Positions 43,765-53,058 of a DNA stretch of 64,000 bases are shown in pieces. The DNA is from Flavobacterium lotistagni (GTDB lineage Bacteria > Bacteroidota > Bacteroidia > Flavobacteriales > Flavobacteriaceae): contig NZ_JAAJBU010000004.1 in the NCBI RefSeq assembly GCF_011392125.1, positions 124,001-188,000 on the forward strand, read 5' to 3'. A program made the position numbers and the translations under genes. Under the pieces are notes generated by a model. The model saw only the letters and a program-made list of their open reading frames with translations. It was not told where the DNA came from and made no database searches. Numbering within the stretch: position 1 is the stretch's first letter; each line of letters starts with the position of its first letter.

Positions 43765-43860
43765 ATGATTTACAACAGTACACTTCTTTACTTCAATACA
43801 ACGACCGAAAATACGGTTGTTACGACTGTTACATCTACCACTACAACCCCTTTGGGGTAA
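43765..43860 (+). CDS. thrL: Threonine-rich leader peptide of the thr operon
   Basis: A 31-codon reading frame, MIYNSTLLYFNTTTENTVVT and on to a TAA stop, in which 12 residues are Thr, including runs of three and four, and three are Val. It starts 20 bases after the operon -7 box and ends 78 bases before thrA. This is the arrangement of E. coli thrL, where ribosome stalling at Thr codons controls the operon; the sequence is unrelated to E. coli thrL. Two hairpins overlap the coding region (43800-43821 and 43846-43858). The role is inferred from composition and position. Confidence 0.75.
   Translation: MIYNSTLLYFNTTTENTVVTTVTSTTTTPLG
43800..43858 (+). promoter_or_regulatory. Candidate attenuation hairpins in the thr leader
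   Basis: Hairpin 1 pairs AACGACCG (43800-43807) with CGGTTGTT (43814-43821), 8 bp with one G-U. Hairpin 2 pairs ACCCC (43846-43850) with GGGGT (43854-43858) around TTT and covers the stop of the leader. No classic terminator with a T run was found before thrA, so the mechanism, transcriptional or translational, is not resolved. Confidence 0.45.
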
Positions 43861-43938
43861 AGTATTTCACATATCATCCTTTTGTTTTGCTCGAATGAGA
43901 AAGTTAAACTATTGCTATCTATTATAAAATTGTCAACC

Positions 43939-46386
43939 ATGAACGTATTAAAATTTGGCGGAACTTCAGTAGCCAATGCCCAAAATATAAATCTAGTCCT
44001 GAATATTGTCAACGAAACTTCAAAGAAAGAACCCATTGTTGTAGTGGTTTCTGCTTTTAGCGGCGTCACCGATTTGCTGGTGTCGGCGGCAGCTATGGCA
44101 TCTTCTAAAGACAAAAGTTACAAGGAAATTGTAGCGCAAATCGAGAAAAAACACAAAGACGCGATTGATGAACTGATTCCGCTTTCCGAGCAAAGTGAAG
44201 TTATCGATGCGGTCAATGCTAACATCAACCAACTCAAAACGCTGTTGGACGGTTGTTTTCTTTTGGGCGAATTATCGAGCCGTACTTCGGATGCCATTTT
44301 AAGTTTTGGCGAATTGCTTTCCTCGCAGATTATTGCTAAAGCCATGCAGCAAAAAGTGAAAGACGCCGGTTATAAAGACAGCCGAGAACTCATTAAGACC
44401 GACAATCATTTCGGAAAAGCCGCAGTAAATTTTGAAGTTACCAATAAGTTGATTGCCGAGTTCTTTAAGTCATCAACTAATCGCGTGACGGTAATGCCCG
44501 GTTTTATTGCTACTTCAGAAGATGACAATGCCACTACTCTAGGCCGCGGCGGTTCTGATTATACAGCAGCTATTATAGCCGGAGCACTCAATTCTTCACA
44601 ACTCGAAATTTGGACTGATGTCAACGGAATGTTTACAGCCAACCCGAAAATTGTTAAGCAAGCGCGCCCGATTGAAACCATTTCGTACCAAGAAGCAATG
44701 GAGTTGTCGCACTTTGGAGCCAAAGTATTGTATCCGCCAACAATCCAGCCGGTTTTGAAAAAGAATATTCCCATTCTGATTAAAAACACTTTTGAGCCTG
44801 AAGCAGCCGGGACCTTAATCACTTCAGAAATTAGCGGAAAAGAAAACCCAATTAAAGGGATTTCACACATTGATAAAATTGCACTATTAACACTCGAAGG
44901 CTCAGGAATGATTGGTGTTTCCGGATCATCTAAAAGATTGTTCGAAGTATTGTCTCAGGAAAATATCAACGTGATTTTCATTACGCAGGCTTCCTCAGAA
45001 CATTCCATTTGTATCGGTATTTTAAACGCCGATGCCGACAAAGCCCAAAAAGCCATCAACCGCGCTTTTGAAATTGAAATAGCGCAAAATAAAATCGATC
45101 CATGTATCGTCGAGAAAGATTTGTGCATCGTAGCACTCGTGGGCGAAAGCATGAAAAACCATCAAGGTTTGAGCGGTAAAATGTTCAGCACTTTGGGTAA
45201 AAATAACGTGAATATCCGAGCCATTGCACAAGGTGCTTCGGAAAGAAATATTTCCGTTGTCATCAACGAGCGCGATGTGAAAAAGGCATTAAATACACTA
45301 CATGAACGTTTCTTTGAAGACAATACCAAACAGCTCAACCTTTTTGTAATGGGCGTTGGCAATGTCGGTGAGAAATTCATTGATCAGATCCACCAACAAA
45401 AGAAGTTCTTGAAAGACAACTTGAAAATCAATGTGCGCGTCATCGGGATTTCAAATTCCCGGAAAATGCATTTTGACGAAGAAGGCATTTCGCTCAAAGA
45501 TTGGCAAGAACTTTTAAATCAAGGCGAAGCAGCCAACAAAGACGTATTTATCGAGAAAGTAAAAGCCCTCAACTTGCGCAACAGTATTTTCGTCGATATT
45601 ACTGCCAATGCCGAGATTGCCAATACTTACGCGCAATATTTAGAGAAAAGTATCGCCGTGGTGACTTGCAATAAAATCGCTTGTTCGTCGGCCTACGACA
45701 ATTACAGCCATTTGAAACAACTGTCTAGAAAATACAACGCTCCGTTCTTGTTTGAAACCAATGTCGGTGCTGGTTTACCAATTATCGATACGTTGAAACA
45801 TTTGATTGCTTCGGGTGATAAAGTGAACCGGATCAACGCGGTTTTATCGGGAAGTTTGAACTTCATTTTCAACAATTTCAGCGAAACTTATAATTTCCAT
45901 GATGTCGTAAAAGAAGCAGGCGTTCAAGGATTTACAGAACCCGATCCGAAGATCGATTTAAGTGGTGTTGATGTCGCACGCAAGATACTCATTCTAATTC
46001 GAGAAAGCGGTTACCAGATGGAAATCGAAGATATCGAAAACAACTCTTTCCTTCCGGCAGAATGTATGAATACGACCAACAACGAAGACTTCTTTACATC
46101 GCTCATCAAGCACGCCGGCCATTTCGACAATTTATTAGCCGAAGCCAAACAAAAGAACAGCCGCCTAAAATTCGTTGCGTCGTTTGAAAACGGGAAAGCT
46201 AATGTTGGTTTACAGTTCATTCCGGCAGACAGCCCGTTTTATAACCTAGAAGGAAAAGACAATATCGTCCAGTTCTACACCGATCGTTATCTTGACCAGC
46301 CTTTGCTGATTAAAGGCGCCGGAGCCGGAGCTGCAGTAACTGCTTCGGGCATTTTTGCGGATGTGGTTCGAATCGGAAATGTTTAA
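43939..46386 (+). CDS. thrA: Bifunctional aspartokinase/homoserine dehydrogenase
   Basis: 815 residues from ATG 43939 (MNVLKFGGTSVANA); the longer start at 43882 lies past the leader peptide and adds 19 residues not found in the family. The N-terminal aspartokinase has KFGGTSV and the TTLGRGGSDYTAAI motif near 215. ACT domains occupy about 310-460. The C-terminal homoserine dehydrogenase begins at FVMGVGNVGEKFI near 470. It catalyses the first and third steps from aspartate to threonine, with threonine feedback expected through the ACT domains. First structural gene after the leader peptide. Confidence 0.95.
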   Translation: MNVLKFGGTSVANAQNINLVLNIVNETSKKEPIVVVVSAFSGVTDLLVSAAAMASSKDKSYKEIVAQIEKKHKDAIDELIPLSEQSEVIDAVNANINQLKTLLDGCFLLGELSSRTSDAILSFGELLSSQIIAKAMQQKVKDAGYKDSRELIKTDNHFGKAAVNFEVTNKLIAEFFKSSTNRVTVMPGFIATSEDDNATTLGRGGSDYTAAIIAGALNSSQLEIWTDVNGMFTANPKIVKQARPIETISYQEAMELSHFGAKVLYPPTIQPVLKKNIPILIKNTFEPEAAGTLITSEISGKENPIKGISHIDKIALLTLEGSGMIGVSGSSKRLFEVLSQENINVIFITQASSEHSICIGILNADADKAQKAINRAFEIEIAQNKIDPCIVEKDLCIVALVGESMKNHQGLSGKMFSTLGKNNVNIRAIAQGASERNISVVINERDVKKALNTLHERFFEDNTKQLNLFVMGVGNVGEKFIDQIHQQKKFLKDNLKINVRVIGISNSRKMHFDEEGISLKDWQELLNQGEAANKDVFIEKVKALNLRNSIFVDITANAEIANTYAQYLEKSIAVVTCNKIACSSAYDNYSHLKQLSRKYNAPFLFETNVGAGLPIIDTLKHLIASGDKVNRINAVLSGSLNFIFNNFSETYNFHDVVKEAGVQGFTEPDPKIDLSGVDVARKILILIRESGYQMEIEDIENNSFLPAECMNTTNNEDFFTSLIKHAGHFDNLLAEAKQKNSRLKFVASFENGKANVGLQFIPADSPFYNLEGKDNIVQFYTDRYLDQPLLIKGAGAGAAVTASGIFADVVRIGNV

Positions 46387-46389
46387 AAA

Positions 46390-46539
46390 AGTGCCTGAGT
46401 TGCTGAGTACCTTAGTGCCTGAGCAAAACCTGGTAACTCGAGAAACAATAGTTTACAAATAAAATATAAATTTATAACGCGAAGTTCCTTTACTGAATTT
46501 ATAAACTCAGGCACTCAGGAACTAAGGCACTAAGCAACT
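46390..46539. repeat. Inverted repeat of the TAGTGCCTGAG type between thrA and thrB
   Basis: Left arm 46390-46423 contains AGTGCCTGAG twice. Right arm 46506-46539 is largely its reverse complement (CTCAGGCACTCAGGAACTAA and onward), with a spacer of about 80 bases of AT-rich DNA. The right arm ends exactly at the base before the thrB start codon, so the thrB ribosome-binding region would be inside a stem. Confidence 0.7.
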
Positions 46540-47460
46540 ATGAAACAAATCAAACTTTTCTCACCAGCCACAATCGCCAACTTATCTTGCGGATTCGACG
46601 TTATGGGCTTATGCCTCGACGGCGTAGGCGATAAAATGATTGTGCGTAAATCGGATCAAAAGGGCATCAGAATTACCAGAATCGAGGGTGCAGACTTACC
46701 ATTAGAAACTGAGAAAAATGTTGCCGGAGTTGCGGGTTTGGCTTTGCTAAAAAAACTAAATGTCAATTTCGGTTTTGAAATTGAAATCTACAAGAAAATC
46801 AAAGCCGGGAGCGGTATTGGAAGTAGTTCTGCGAGCGCTGCCGGGGCGGTTTTCGGAATGAATGAATTAGCCGGAAGACCGTTTACAAGAAAAGAATTGG
46901 TCGAATTTGCCATGCAAGGAGAAGTGCTCGCCAGCGGAAGCGCCCACGCGGATAATGTGGCTCCTGCCCTATGCGGCGGTTTCACAATTGTGAGAAGTTC
47001 TAGCCCGCTTGATATTATTAAAATTGACAGCCCGAGCGAATTGTACGCCACGGTTGTCCATCCGCAGATTGAACTCAAAACTTCCGAAATGCGGGCCGTT
47101 CTAACCCCAATGATTCCGCTAAAAAGTGCCATCACACAATGGGGAAACGTGGGTGGTTTAGTTGCTGGTTTATATACCAGTGATTACGAACTGATTGGTC
47201 GCTCGTTGCAAGACGTGATTGTGGAGCCTTTGCGCGGGCCATTTATTCCTAATTTCAATGAAGTGAAAGAAGCAGCGGTGAAGAATGGCGCTTTAGGTTC
47301 GGGAATTTCAGGTTCTGGGCCATCTATATTTGCGTTGAGTAAAGGCTTTAACACGGCACAAAAAGTAGCAGAATCTATGCGTTCTATATTTGAAAAAACA
47401 ACCATTCCTTTTGAAATACACGTCTCAAAAATCAATTCCGAAGGCGTGAAAATAATTTAA
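46540..47460 (+). CDS. thrB: Homoserine kinase
   Basis: 306 residues, GHMP kinase family. The ATP-binding motif KIKAGSGIGSSSASAAGAVF lies near residues 87-106, and the N-terminal FSPATIANLSCGFDVMGLCL and C-terminal GSGISGSGPSIFAL are the other GHMP motifs. It phosphorylates homoserine to O-phosphohomoserine. Second enzyme gene of the thr operon; its start codon abuts the right arm of an inverted repeat, so translation may be affected by that structure. Confidence 0.95.
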   Translation: MKQIKLFSPATIANLSCGFDVMGLCLDGVGDKMIVRKSDQKGIRITRIEGADLPLETEKNVAGVAGLALLKKLNVNFGFEIEIYKKIKAGSGIGSSSASAAGAVFGMNELAGRPFTRKELVEFAMQGEVLASGSAHADNVAPALCGGFTIVRSSSPLDIIKIDSPSELYATVVHPQIELKTSEMRAVLTPMIPLKSAITQWGNVGGLVAGLYTSDYELIGRSLQDVIVEPLRGPFIPNFNEVKEAAVKNGALGSGISGSGPSIFALSKGFNTAQKVAESMRSIFEKTTIPFEIHVSKINSEGVKII

Positions 47461-47520
47461 AGCTATAAGCAATATGCAGTAGGCTTTAAGCTTATTGCCT
47501 AAAACCTAAAGCAAATAAAA
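47461..47520. repeat. GCTTTAAGC-type degenerate repeat between thrB and thrC
   Basis: The 60 bases hold overlapping imperfect inverted pieces, such as GCTATAAGCAATA and GGCTTTAAGCTTATTGCC, plus CCTAAAGC. It fills the whole thrB-thrC gap and contains no visible regulatory site. The sequence resembles short intergenic repeats seen elsewhere in Bacteroidota; no second copy was noted in this window. Confidence 0.35.
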
Positions 47521-48816
47521 ATGAAATACTACAGTTTAAACCAGAACGCTCCGAAAGTTTCCTTTGAACGAGCCGTCATTCAAGGATTAGCGCCTGATAA
47601 AGGATTGTATTTTCCTGAAAGCATTACTGCGTTACCTGCACATTTTTTTGAAAACATCGAGAATTTGAGTAACGAGGAAATAGCTTTTTCAGCCATTCAA
47701 CAATTTGTCGGCGATGAAATTCCTGAAGCGGAACTGAAAAAGATTATCAACGAGACGTTGTGTTTTGAATTTCCGACGGTAAAAGTCGAAGATAGCATAT
47801 ATTCACTCGAATTGTATCACGGCCCAACAATGGCGTTTAAAGATGTTGGCGCGCGCTTCATGTCGCGTTGTCTGGCTTATTTCAACAAAGGAAAAACTGA
47901 GCAGAAAAATACCGTATTGGTCGCTACTTCAGGCGATACAGGTGGCGCAGTGGCTAGCGGCTTCTTGGGTGTGAACGGTGTAGATGTCGTGATTTTGTAT
48001 CCGTCGGGAAAAGTGAGCGACATTCAGGAAAGACAATTAACTACGCTCGGACAAAATATCAAAGCACTCGAAGTGGATGGCGTTTTTGACGATTGTCAGG
48101 ATATGGTCAAGAAAGCATTTTTGGATGAAAGCCTAGATTTCAAAAACCTCACTTCAGCCAATTCAATCAACATAGCGCGTTGGTTGCCTCAGATGTTCTA
48201 TTTCTTCTTTGCCTACAAGCAATTGAAATCACTCGGAAAACCTTTGGTTGTTTCTTGTCCGAGTGGGAATTTCGGTAACATTTGCGCCGGCATTATGGCA
48301 AAAAAATTAGGTTTGCCAATCGAGCATTTTGTTGCCGCAACCAATGTGAACGACACTGTACCGCAATTTCTAGTCACTGGAAAGTACGAACCGAAGCCGT
48401 CGAAAGCCACAATTTCCAATGCAATGGATGTGGGCAACCCAAGTAATTTTGTCCGGATTCAGGAATTGTATAACAACGACCTAAACGCTTTTCAGAAAGA
48501 CTTTACTTCGTTTTCTTATGATGATGAATTGACAACTGAAACCTTGAAATCAATTTACGTCAAAACCGGTTACATTGCCGAACCACATGGCGTGGTGGGT
48601 TATCTGGGTTTAAAGAAAGAAATGCAAAACCATCCGAATGCGATTGGGGTTTTTCTGGAAACTGCGCATCCGATCAAATTTTTGGATGTGGTGGAGCCCA
48701 TTTTGAAGATTGAATTACCGATTCCAGTCCAGATTGAAACGGTGCTCAACAAAGAAAAAGTGAGCGTAAAGATTAAAACCTACGACCAGCTCAAATCGTT
48801 TTTACATAGTTCCTAA
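47521..48816 (+). CDS. thrC: Threonine synthase
   Basis: 431 residues, PLP-dependent fold type II. The PLP lysine lies in [14 protein letters not shown] near residues 101-114, and a cofactor phosphate-binding [13 protein letters not shown] near 138-150. It converts O-phosphohomoserine to threonine and completes the pathway of this operon. Its last 15 bases overlap the 3-prime end of the convergent NnrD gene, so no terminator stands between the two. Confidence 0.95.
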   Translation: MKYYSLNQNAPKVSFERAVIQGLAPDKGLYFPESITALPAHFFENIENLSNEEIAFSAIQQFVGDEIPEAELKKIINETLCFEFPTVKVEDSIYSLELYHGPTMAFKDVGARFMSRCLAYFNKGKTEQKNTVLVATSGDTGGAVASGFLGVNGVDVVILYPSGKVSDIQERQLTTLGQNIKALEVDGVFDDCQDMVKKAFLDESLDFKNLTSANSINIARWLPQMFYFFFAYKQLKSLGKPLVVSCPSGNFGNICAGIMAKKLGLPIEHFVAATNVNDTVPQFLVTGKYEPKPSKATISNAMDVGNPSNFVRIQELYNNDLNAFQKDFTSFSYDDELTTETLKSIYVKTGYIAEPHGVVGYLGLKKEMQNHPNAIGVFLETAHPIKFLDVVEPILKIELPIPVQIETVLNKEKVSVKIKTYDQLKSFLHSS

Positions 48817-49653
48817 ACTGAGGTAAGCTTTCCCGATGTGAGCGATAATGTCTGAAGCAATAAACGATTGATAACCGGTTTCAGGCAGTGCAATGTCGGC
48901 AGTTTTTCCATGTAGGTAAACGCCTAACATGGCTGCCTCTAGCGGTGGATATGATTGTGCCAGCAAACTGGTAATCATTCCAGTGAGTACATCGCCACTT
49001 CCGGCTGTGGCTAACGCTGCGTTTCCTGTTGTGTTTTCGTAAATAGTATCGCCGTCGATGATTTTGGTAAGTGCGCCTTTGACTACGACAATCACTTTGT
49101 ATAACATCGAGAAGTCGATGGTTTTCTGCAATTTTTCGTTTTCATTAGACCAAGCTCCGATAAGCCTTTCGAGTTCTTTTGGATGCGGCGTTAAGATGGT
49201 TCCGGGTTGTAATAATGAAAGCCAGTCTGGGTTTGCCGATAAAATATTTAAGCCGTCAGCATCGACAACCAGCGGATGGGAATTGGTTTTTAAAAAATCG
49301 TGCAAAGCTTTTTGCGTAGCCGGCTCCTGCCCGATTCCGATACCGATGCCGATGGCTTGCGGCTGAATTTCGAAATGGATTTCGGTGATGTGAGTTTCAT
49401 GCTTGTCGGCATTTACCATCGCTTCTGGTAGGGAAGTTTGCATTATTTCGTAGCCGCATTTGGGAATGAAAGCCGAAACCAATCCGCAACCGGTTTTGAG
49501 TGCTGCTTTAGACGCTAAAACTACTGCGCCAATTTTTCCGTAACTGCCGCCGATAATCAGCGCATGGCCTTGAATGCCTTTATGGGTTTTAGGATCGACG
49601 GGTTTGTAGCGTCGGGCAATCTCTCGGGCATTGATAGGAAACGGAAGATTCAT
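48802..49653 (-). CDS. nnrD: NAD(P)H-hydrate dehydratase (single-domain NnrD)
   Basis: 283 residues from ATG 49653. A longer in-frame frame to 49857 would add 68 residues whose DNA includes dispersed repeat copy F, so it is rejected. It is a ribokinase-like carbohydrate kinase fold with [14 protein letters not shown] near 31-44, [12 protein letters not shown] near 155-166 and [17 protein letters not shown] near 211-227, all family motifs. It repairs damaged NAD(P)H hydrate using ATP or ADP. The epimerase domain (NnrE) that is usually fused is missing and must be elsewhere. Confidence 0.88.
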   Translation of the reverse strand: MNLPFPINAREIARRYKPVDPKTHKGIQGHALIIGGSYGKIGAVVLASKAALKTGCGLVSAFIPKCGYEIMQTSLPEAMVNADKHETHITEIHFEIQPQAIGIGIGIGQEPATQKALHDFLKTNSHPLVVDADGLNILSANPDWLSLLQPGTILTPHPKELERLIGAWSNENEKLQKTIDFSMLYKVIVVVKGALTKIIDGDTIYENTTGNAALATAGSGDVLTGMITSLLAQSYPPLEAAMLGVYLHGKTADIALPETGYQSFIASDIIAHIGKAYLSLGTM

Positions 49654-49705
49654 GTGTTGGAATTTAGCGTCATTAAAAATACGACTTTTTGTATTACCGC
49701 AGTTT

Positions 49706-49814
49706 CCTAGCCCTGATAGCAGCGGCAGCTTTTGTTTGCAAGCTTTTAATGGTTTTTTACCTTGATTTTGATGGCAAACAAAACTATAGCGGATAGCAGG
49801 TTCCCGGCTTCTAA
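49706..49814 (+). repeat. Dispersed palindromic repeat, copy F
   Basis: Starts CCTAGCCCTGATAGCAGC, ends GGCTTCTAA. The inner stem TTTTGTTTGC (49730-49739) / GCAAACAAAA (49774-49783) is a perfect 10 bp. It lies in the divergent region between nnrD and gcvT. Confidence 0.82.
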
Positions 49815-49900
49815 AAAAGACACACATTTTGCAATTTATGAGTTTCCGGATTGACAAATTTTGAATACATTAGCGGCTCAAAATCTAAATCCTGAGAATA

Positions 49901-50983
49901 ATGAAAAATACTGCGCTAAGCCATGTGCACGAAAGCCTCGGAGCGAAAATGCTGCCGTTTGCGGGCTACAATATGCCGATTACTTATGAAGGCGTGAATG
50001 CCGAACACGAAACCGTGCGCAATGCTGTGGGCGTTTTCGATGTGTCGCATATGGGCGAATTCCTGCTTACGGGCGAAAATGCTTTGGCGCTGATTCAGAA
50101 AGTGACTTCGAACGATGCTTCGACTTTGACGATTGGTCGCGCGCAATATTCTTGTTTGCCCAACAACGAAGGCGGTATTGTTGACGATCTGATTGTGTAT
50201 CGCATGAAGGAAGACCAGTATCTGTTGGTCGTGAACGCGTCGAATATTGAAAAAGACTGGAACTGGATTTCGAGCCACAACGATTTAGGCGTAGACATGC
50301 GCAATATTTCGGACGATTATTCTTTGCTCGCGATACAAGGCCCAAAAGCGGTGGAAGCGATGCAGGCGTTGACTTCGGTAGATTTAGCCTCGATTGCTTA
50401 CTATCATTTTGTGGTGGGCGATTTTGCCGGTTTTGAGCAGGTGATTATTTCGGCTACGGGTTATACCGGTTCGGGCGGTTTTGAGATCTACTGCAAGAAT
50501 TCGGAAGTAGAAACGATTTGGAATAAAGCATTTGAAGCCGGAGCGGCCTTCGGAATCAAGCCGATTGGTTTGGCTGCGCGCGATACCTTGCGTTTGGAAA
50601 TGGGATTCTGCTTGTATGGTAACGACATCAACGATACAACTTCTCCGCTAGAAGCCGGTTTGGGTTGGATTACTAAGTTTACTAAAGATTTCGTGAATTC
50701 GGATAACCTGAAGAAACAGAAAGAAAATGGCGTGAGCAGAAAGTTGGTTGGTTTTGAAATGCTGGAACGCGCCGTGCCCAGACACGATTATGAAATTGTG
50801 GATGCCAGCGGAAATGTGATTGGTATTGTGACTTCGGGAACCATGTCGCCAACATTAGGTAAAGGCATTGGATTGGGTTATGTTACCGCTGAAAACAGTG
50901 CTTTGGATAGCGAGATTTATATCAGAATTCGTAAAAATGATGTTCCTGCGAAAGTCGTGAAGTTGCCTTTTTATAAGAAGTAA
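49901..50983 (+). CDS. gcvT: Glycine cleavage system T protein (aminomethyltransferase)
   Basis: 360 residues. N-terminal [15 protein letters not shown] near 17-31, the substrate-binding [10 protein letters not shown] near 45-54 and the catalytic Asp of DVSHMGE are typical, as is [13 protein letters not shown] near 188. It transfers the methylene group of glycine to tetrahydrofolate together with GcvP and GcvH, which are not adjacent. No glycine riboswitch is visible in the 5-prime region. Followed by an intergenic inverted repeat. Confidence 0.94.
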   Translation: MKNTALSHVHESLGAKMLPFAGYNMPITYEGVNAEHETVRNAVGVFDVSHMGEFLLTGENALALIQKVTSNDASTLTIGRAQYSCLPNNEGGIVDDLIVYRMKEDQYLLVVNASNIEKDWNWISSHNDLGVDMRNISDDYSLLAIQGPKAVEAMQALTSVDLASIAYYHFVVGDFAGFEQVIISATGYTGSGGFEIYCKNSEVETIWNKAFEAGAAFGIKPIGLAARDTLRLEMGFCLYGNDINDTTSPLEAGLGWITKFTKDFVNSDNLKKQKENGVSRKLVGFEMLERAVPRHDYEIVDASGNVIGIVTSGTMSPTLGKGIGLGYVTAENSALDSEIYIRIRKNDVPAKVVKLPFYKK

Positions 50984-51056
50984 AACACAGATTTCACAGA
51001 TTAGCACAGATTAAATTATTGTTAGAAAATCTGTGTCAATCCGTGTCATCTGTGTT
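50984..51056. repeat. Inverted repeat of the AACACAGATT type after gcvT
   Basis: 29-base arms 50984-51012 (AACACAGATTTCACAGATTA and onward) and 51028-51056 are reverse complements at 24 of 29 positions, separated by a 15-base AT-rich loop. Each arm is itself a tandem of the unit CACAGATT. Similar elements occur between genes in other Bacteroidota genomes. It overlaps no promoter element but lies directly before the yebC -7 box. Confidence 0.75.
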
Positions 51057-51066
51057 CATAATATTT

Positions 51067-51074
51067 TATTTTTG
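51067..51074 (+). promoter_or_regulatory. -7 box TATTTTTG of yebC
   Basis: Exact TAnnTTTG match, 23 bases before the start codon at 51098; the expected TTG position falls in the arm of the inverted repeat and no TTG is present. Confidence 0.45.
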
Positions 51075-51097
51075 CACCGTAAAATTTAAGTTTAGAA

Positions 51098-51811
51098 ATG
51101 GGAAGAGCGTTTGAATTCCGCAAAGGAAGAAAAATGAAACGTTGGGCAGCGATGGCCAAAGCGTTTACAAGAATTGGAAAAGATATTGTCATGGCTGTGA
51201 AAGAAGGCGGTCCGAATCCGGAAGCCAATGCCCGTTTGCGCGCCGTGATCCAGAATGCGAAAGCGGCTAACATGCCGAAAGAAAACGTGGAACGCGCGAT
51301 CAAAAAAGCGACTGACAAGGATACCGCCAACTACAAAGAAGTTTTGTTTGAAGGCTACGCGCCGCACGGAATTGCCATTTTGATTGAAACTGCGACCGAC
51401 AACAACAACAGAACTGTGGCCAATATCAGAAGTTATTTCAACAAATGCAATGGTACTTTAGGAACACAAGGTTCGGTAGAATTTATGTTCGACCATACTT
51501 GTAATTTCAGGATTCCAAAGGGCGGAATTGATGCTGAAGAATTGGAATTGGAATTGATTGATTTTGGCGCTGAAGAAGTTTTTGAAGACGAAGACGGAAT
51601 CTTAATCTACGCTCCTTTCGAAAGTTTTGGAGCGATTCAAAAAGAATTAGAAAATAGAAAACTGGAAATTTTATCGTCTGGTTTTGAAAGAATACCTCAA
51701 GTGACCAAAGCACTGACCGAAGCGCAAGTTGCCGATGTAGAAAAGTTGTTAGAAAAAATTGAGGAAGATGATGATGTTCAGAACGTGTATCACACTATGG
51801 AGGAAAGTTAA
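51098..51811 (+). CDS. YebC/PmpR family transcriptional regulator
   Basis: 237 residues, three-domain YebC fold. The N terminus MGRAFEFRKGRKMKRWAAMA resembles the YebC-II group (family members usually begin MAGHSKW). The motif GGPNPEANARLRAVIQNAKA near 40-59 and NVERAIKKA near 65 are conserved. YebC proteins are described as DNA-binding regulators, and more recently as factors that help ribosomes at proline-rich stretches. Monocistronic, ended by a strong bidirectional terminator. Confidence 0.88.
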   Translation: MGRAFEFRKGRKMKRWAAMAKAFTRIGKDIVMAVKEGGPNPEANARLRAVIQNAKAANMPKENVERAIKKATDKDTANYKEVLFEGYAPHGIAILIETATDNNNRTVANIRSYFNKCNGTLGTQGSVEFMFDHTCNFRIPKGGIDAEELELELIDFGAEEVFEDEDGILIYAPFESFGAIQKELENRKLEILSSGFERIPQVTKALTEAQVADVEKLLEKIEEDDDVQNVYHTMEES

Positions 51812-51813
51812 AA

Positions 51814-51939
51814 TCAATTAATAATTAATATTGAATAGTTAATAATTAATAAGTAAAAAAGTCCCGACTGTTTTGTCGGGACTTTTTTTTATTTTTTGTC
51901 AAACCAATTATTAATTATTCGTTATTAATTATTAATTAA
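51814..51939. repeat. AT-rich inverted repeat surrounding the yebC terminator
   Basis: Left arm 51814-51853 (CAATTAATAATTAATATTGA and onward) and right arm 51904-51939 are close reverse complements and enclose the terminator at 51855-51888. A related AATTAATAATTAATAATGAA segment occurs after prfB at 58055-58085. Composition-driven similarity cannot be excluded, but the extended arms are longer than chance would favour. Confidence 0.5.
51855..51888. terminator. Bidirectional terminator
   Basis: Perfect 14-bp stem AAAAAAGTCCCGAC (51855-51868) / GTCGGGACTTTTTT (51875-51888) with a 6-base loop. Serves yebC (plus) and the convergent cysteine-synthase-like gene (minus). Confidence 0.88.
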
Positions 51940-52980
51940 CTATTTGATGAATTCTATTCGCTGTACTTCTTCTGCGTTGACGCTGTCGAAAAAGCCTTGG
52001 TCGTTCATCCATTCGTCTGAGAACACTTTGCTCATATAGCGCGAGCCGTGATCTGGGAAAATGGCGATGACATTGCTGTTGGCATCGAACTCGCCTTCTT
52101 CTGCGTATTGCTTAATGGCTTGCATCACTGCTCCTGAAGTATAGCCTACAAAAAGGCCTTCTTTCTTCGCGATTTCACGGGTTACGTGTGCGCTTTCTTC
52201 GTCGGTTACTTTTGTGAATTTATCGATGACATCAAAATCTGTGGCGGTTGGAATTAAGTTTTTACCTAAACCTTCAATTCTGTATGGATAAATTTCGCTG
52301 TTATCAAACTCTTTGGTTTCGTGGTATTTTTTGAGTACTGAACCAAATGCATCTACTCCTAAAATACGAATATTCGGATTTTTCTCTTTTAAGAACTTAG
52401 CTGTTCCTGAAATGGTTCCTCCGGTTCCGCTGCAAGCTACTAAATGGGTAATCTTGCCTTGGGTTTGTTCCCAAATTTCTGGGCCAGTCGTATGATAATG
52501 CGCATCAACATTAAGCTGATTAAAATATTGATTGATATATACCGAACCTTTGATTTCTTCATGCAAACGCTTGGCTACACTATAATACGAACGATCATCA
52601 TCGGCTGAAACGTGTGCTGGGCAAACATATACTTTAGCCCCTAAACTGCGGAGCATATCGATTTTGTCTTTAGACGACTTTGAGCTCACGGCCAAGATAC
52701 AATTGTATCCTTTGATGATACTGACCATCGCCAAACTGAATCCGGTATTGCCTGAAGTGGTTTCTATAATGGTATCGCCGGGAGAAAGAATACCGCGTTT
52801 TTCTGCTTCTTCTATGATGTATAAAGCGATTCTGTCTTTGGTTGAATGACCCGGATTGAACGCTTCTACCTTTGCATAAAAATTACCTTCTAAATGCTCG
52901 GTCAGCTTATTGAGCTTAATAAGAGGAGTGTTTCCTATTAGTTCCAAGACATTGTTGTAGGCTTTTATTTCTTCTTTCAT
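51940..52980 (-). CDS. PLP-dependent cysteine synthase/cystathionine beta-synthase family enzyme
   Basis: 346 residues from ATG 52980 ([19 protein letters not shown]); the start at 53013 only adds 11 residues. Fold type II PLP enzyme with the N-terminal [13 protein letters not shown] lysine in GHSTKDRIA near 43-51, phosphate-binding [11 protein letters not shown] near 73 and [13 protein letters not shown] near 182. No CBS domains follow. It uses serine or O-acetylserine to form cysteine or cystathionine; the choice between them is not resolved by the sequence. No cysE or other sulfur gene is adjacent. Confidence 0.88.
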   Translation of the reverse strand: MKEEIKAYNNVLELIGNTPLIKLNKLTEHLEGNFYAKVEAFNPGHSTKDRIALYIIEEAEKRGILSPGDTIIETTSGNTGFSLAMVSIIKGYNCILAVSSKSSKDKIDMLRSLGAKVYVCPAHVSADDDRSYYSVAKRLHEEIKGSVYINQYFNQLNVDAHYHTTGPEIWEQTQGKITHLVACSGTGGTISGTAKFLKEKNPNIRILGVDAFGSVLKKYHETKEFDNSEIYPYRIEGLGKNLIPTATDFDVIDKFTKVTDEESAHVTREIAKKEGLFVGYTSGAVMQAIKQYAEEGEFDANSNVIAIFPDHGSRYMSKVFSDEWMNDQGFFDSVNAEEVQRIEFIK

Positions 52981-53036
52981 AAAAAAATGGTTAATCGAGA
53001 TTTTTTGTAACAATAACCGGTAACCTCAAATCCTTG

Positions 53037-53044
53037 CAAACTTA
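53037..53044 (-). promoter_or_regulatory. -7 box TAAGTTTG of the cysteine-synthase-like gene
   Basis: Exact TAnnTTTG match on the minus strand, 56 bases before the start at 52980. Falls in the short gap after the S9 peptidase gene, so the two minus-strand genes can be transcribed separately. Confidence 0.4.
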
Positions 53045-53058
53045 CAAAAAAAATCGAA

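Noticed and set aside
49654..49857. N-terminal extension of the NAD(P)H-hydrate dehydratase
   Set aside because: The extra 68 codons cover a dispersed repeat and have no family similarity; the internal ATG gives a normal NnrD start.
49815..49900. Glycine riboswitch upstream of gcvT
   Set aside because: The gap of about 85 bases between the repeat and the start codon is too short and has no recognisable paired glycine aptamer structure.
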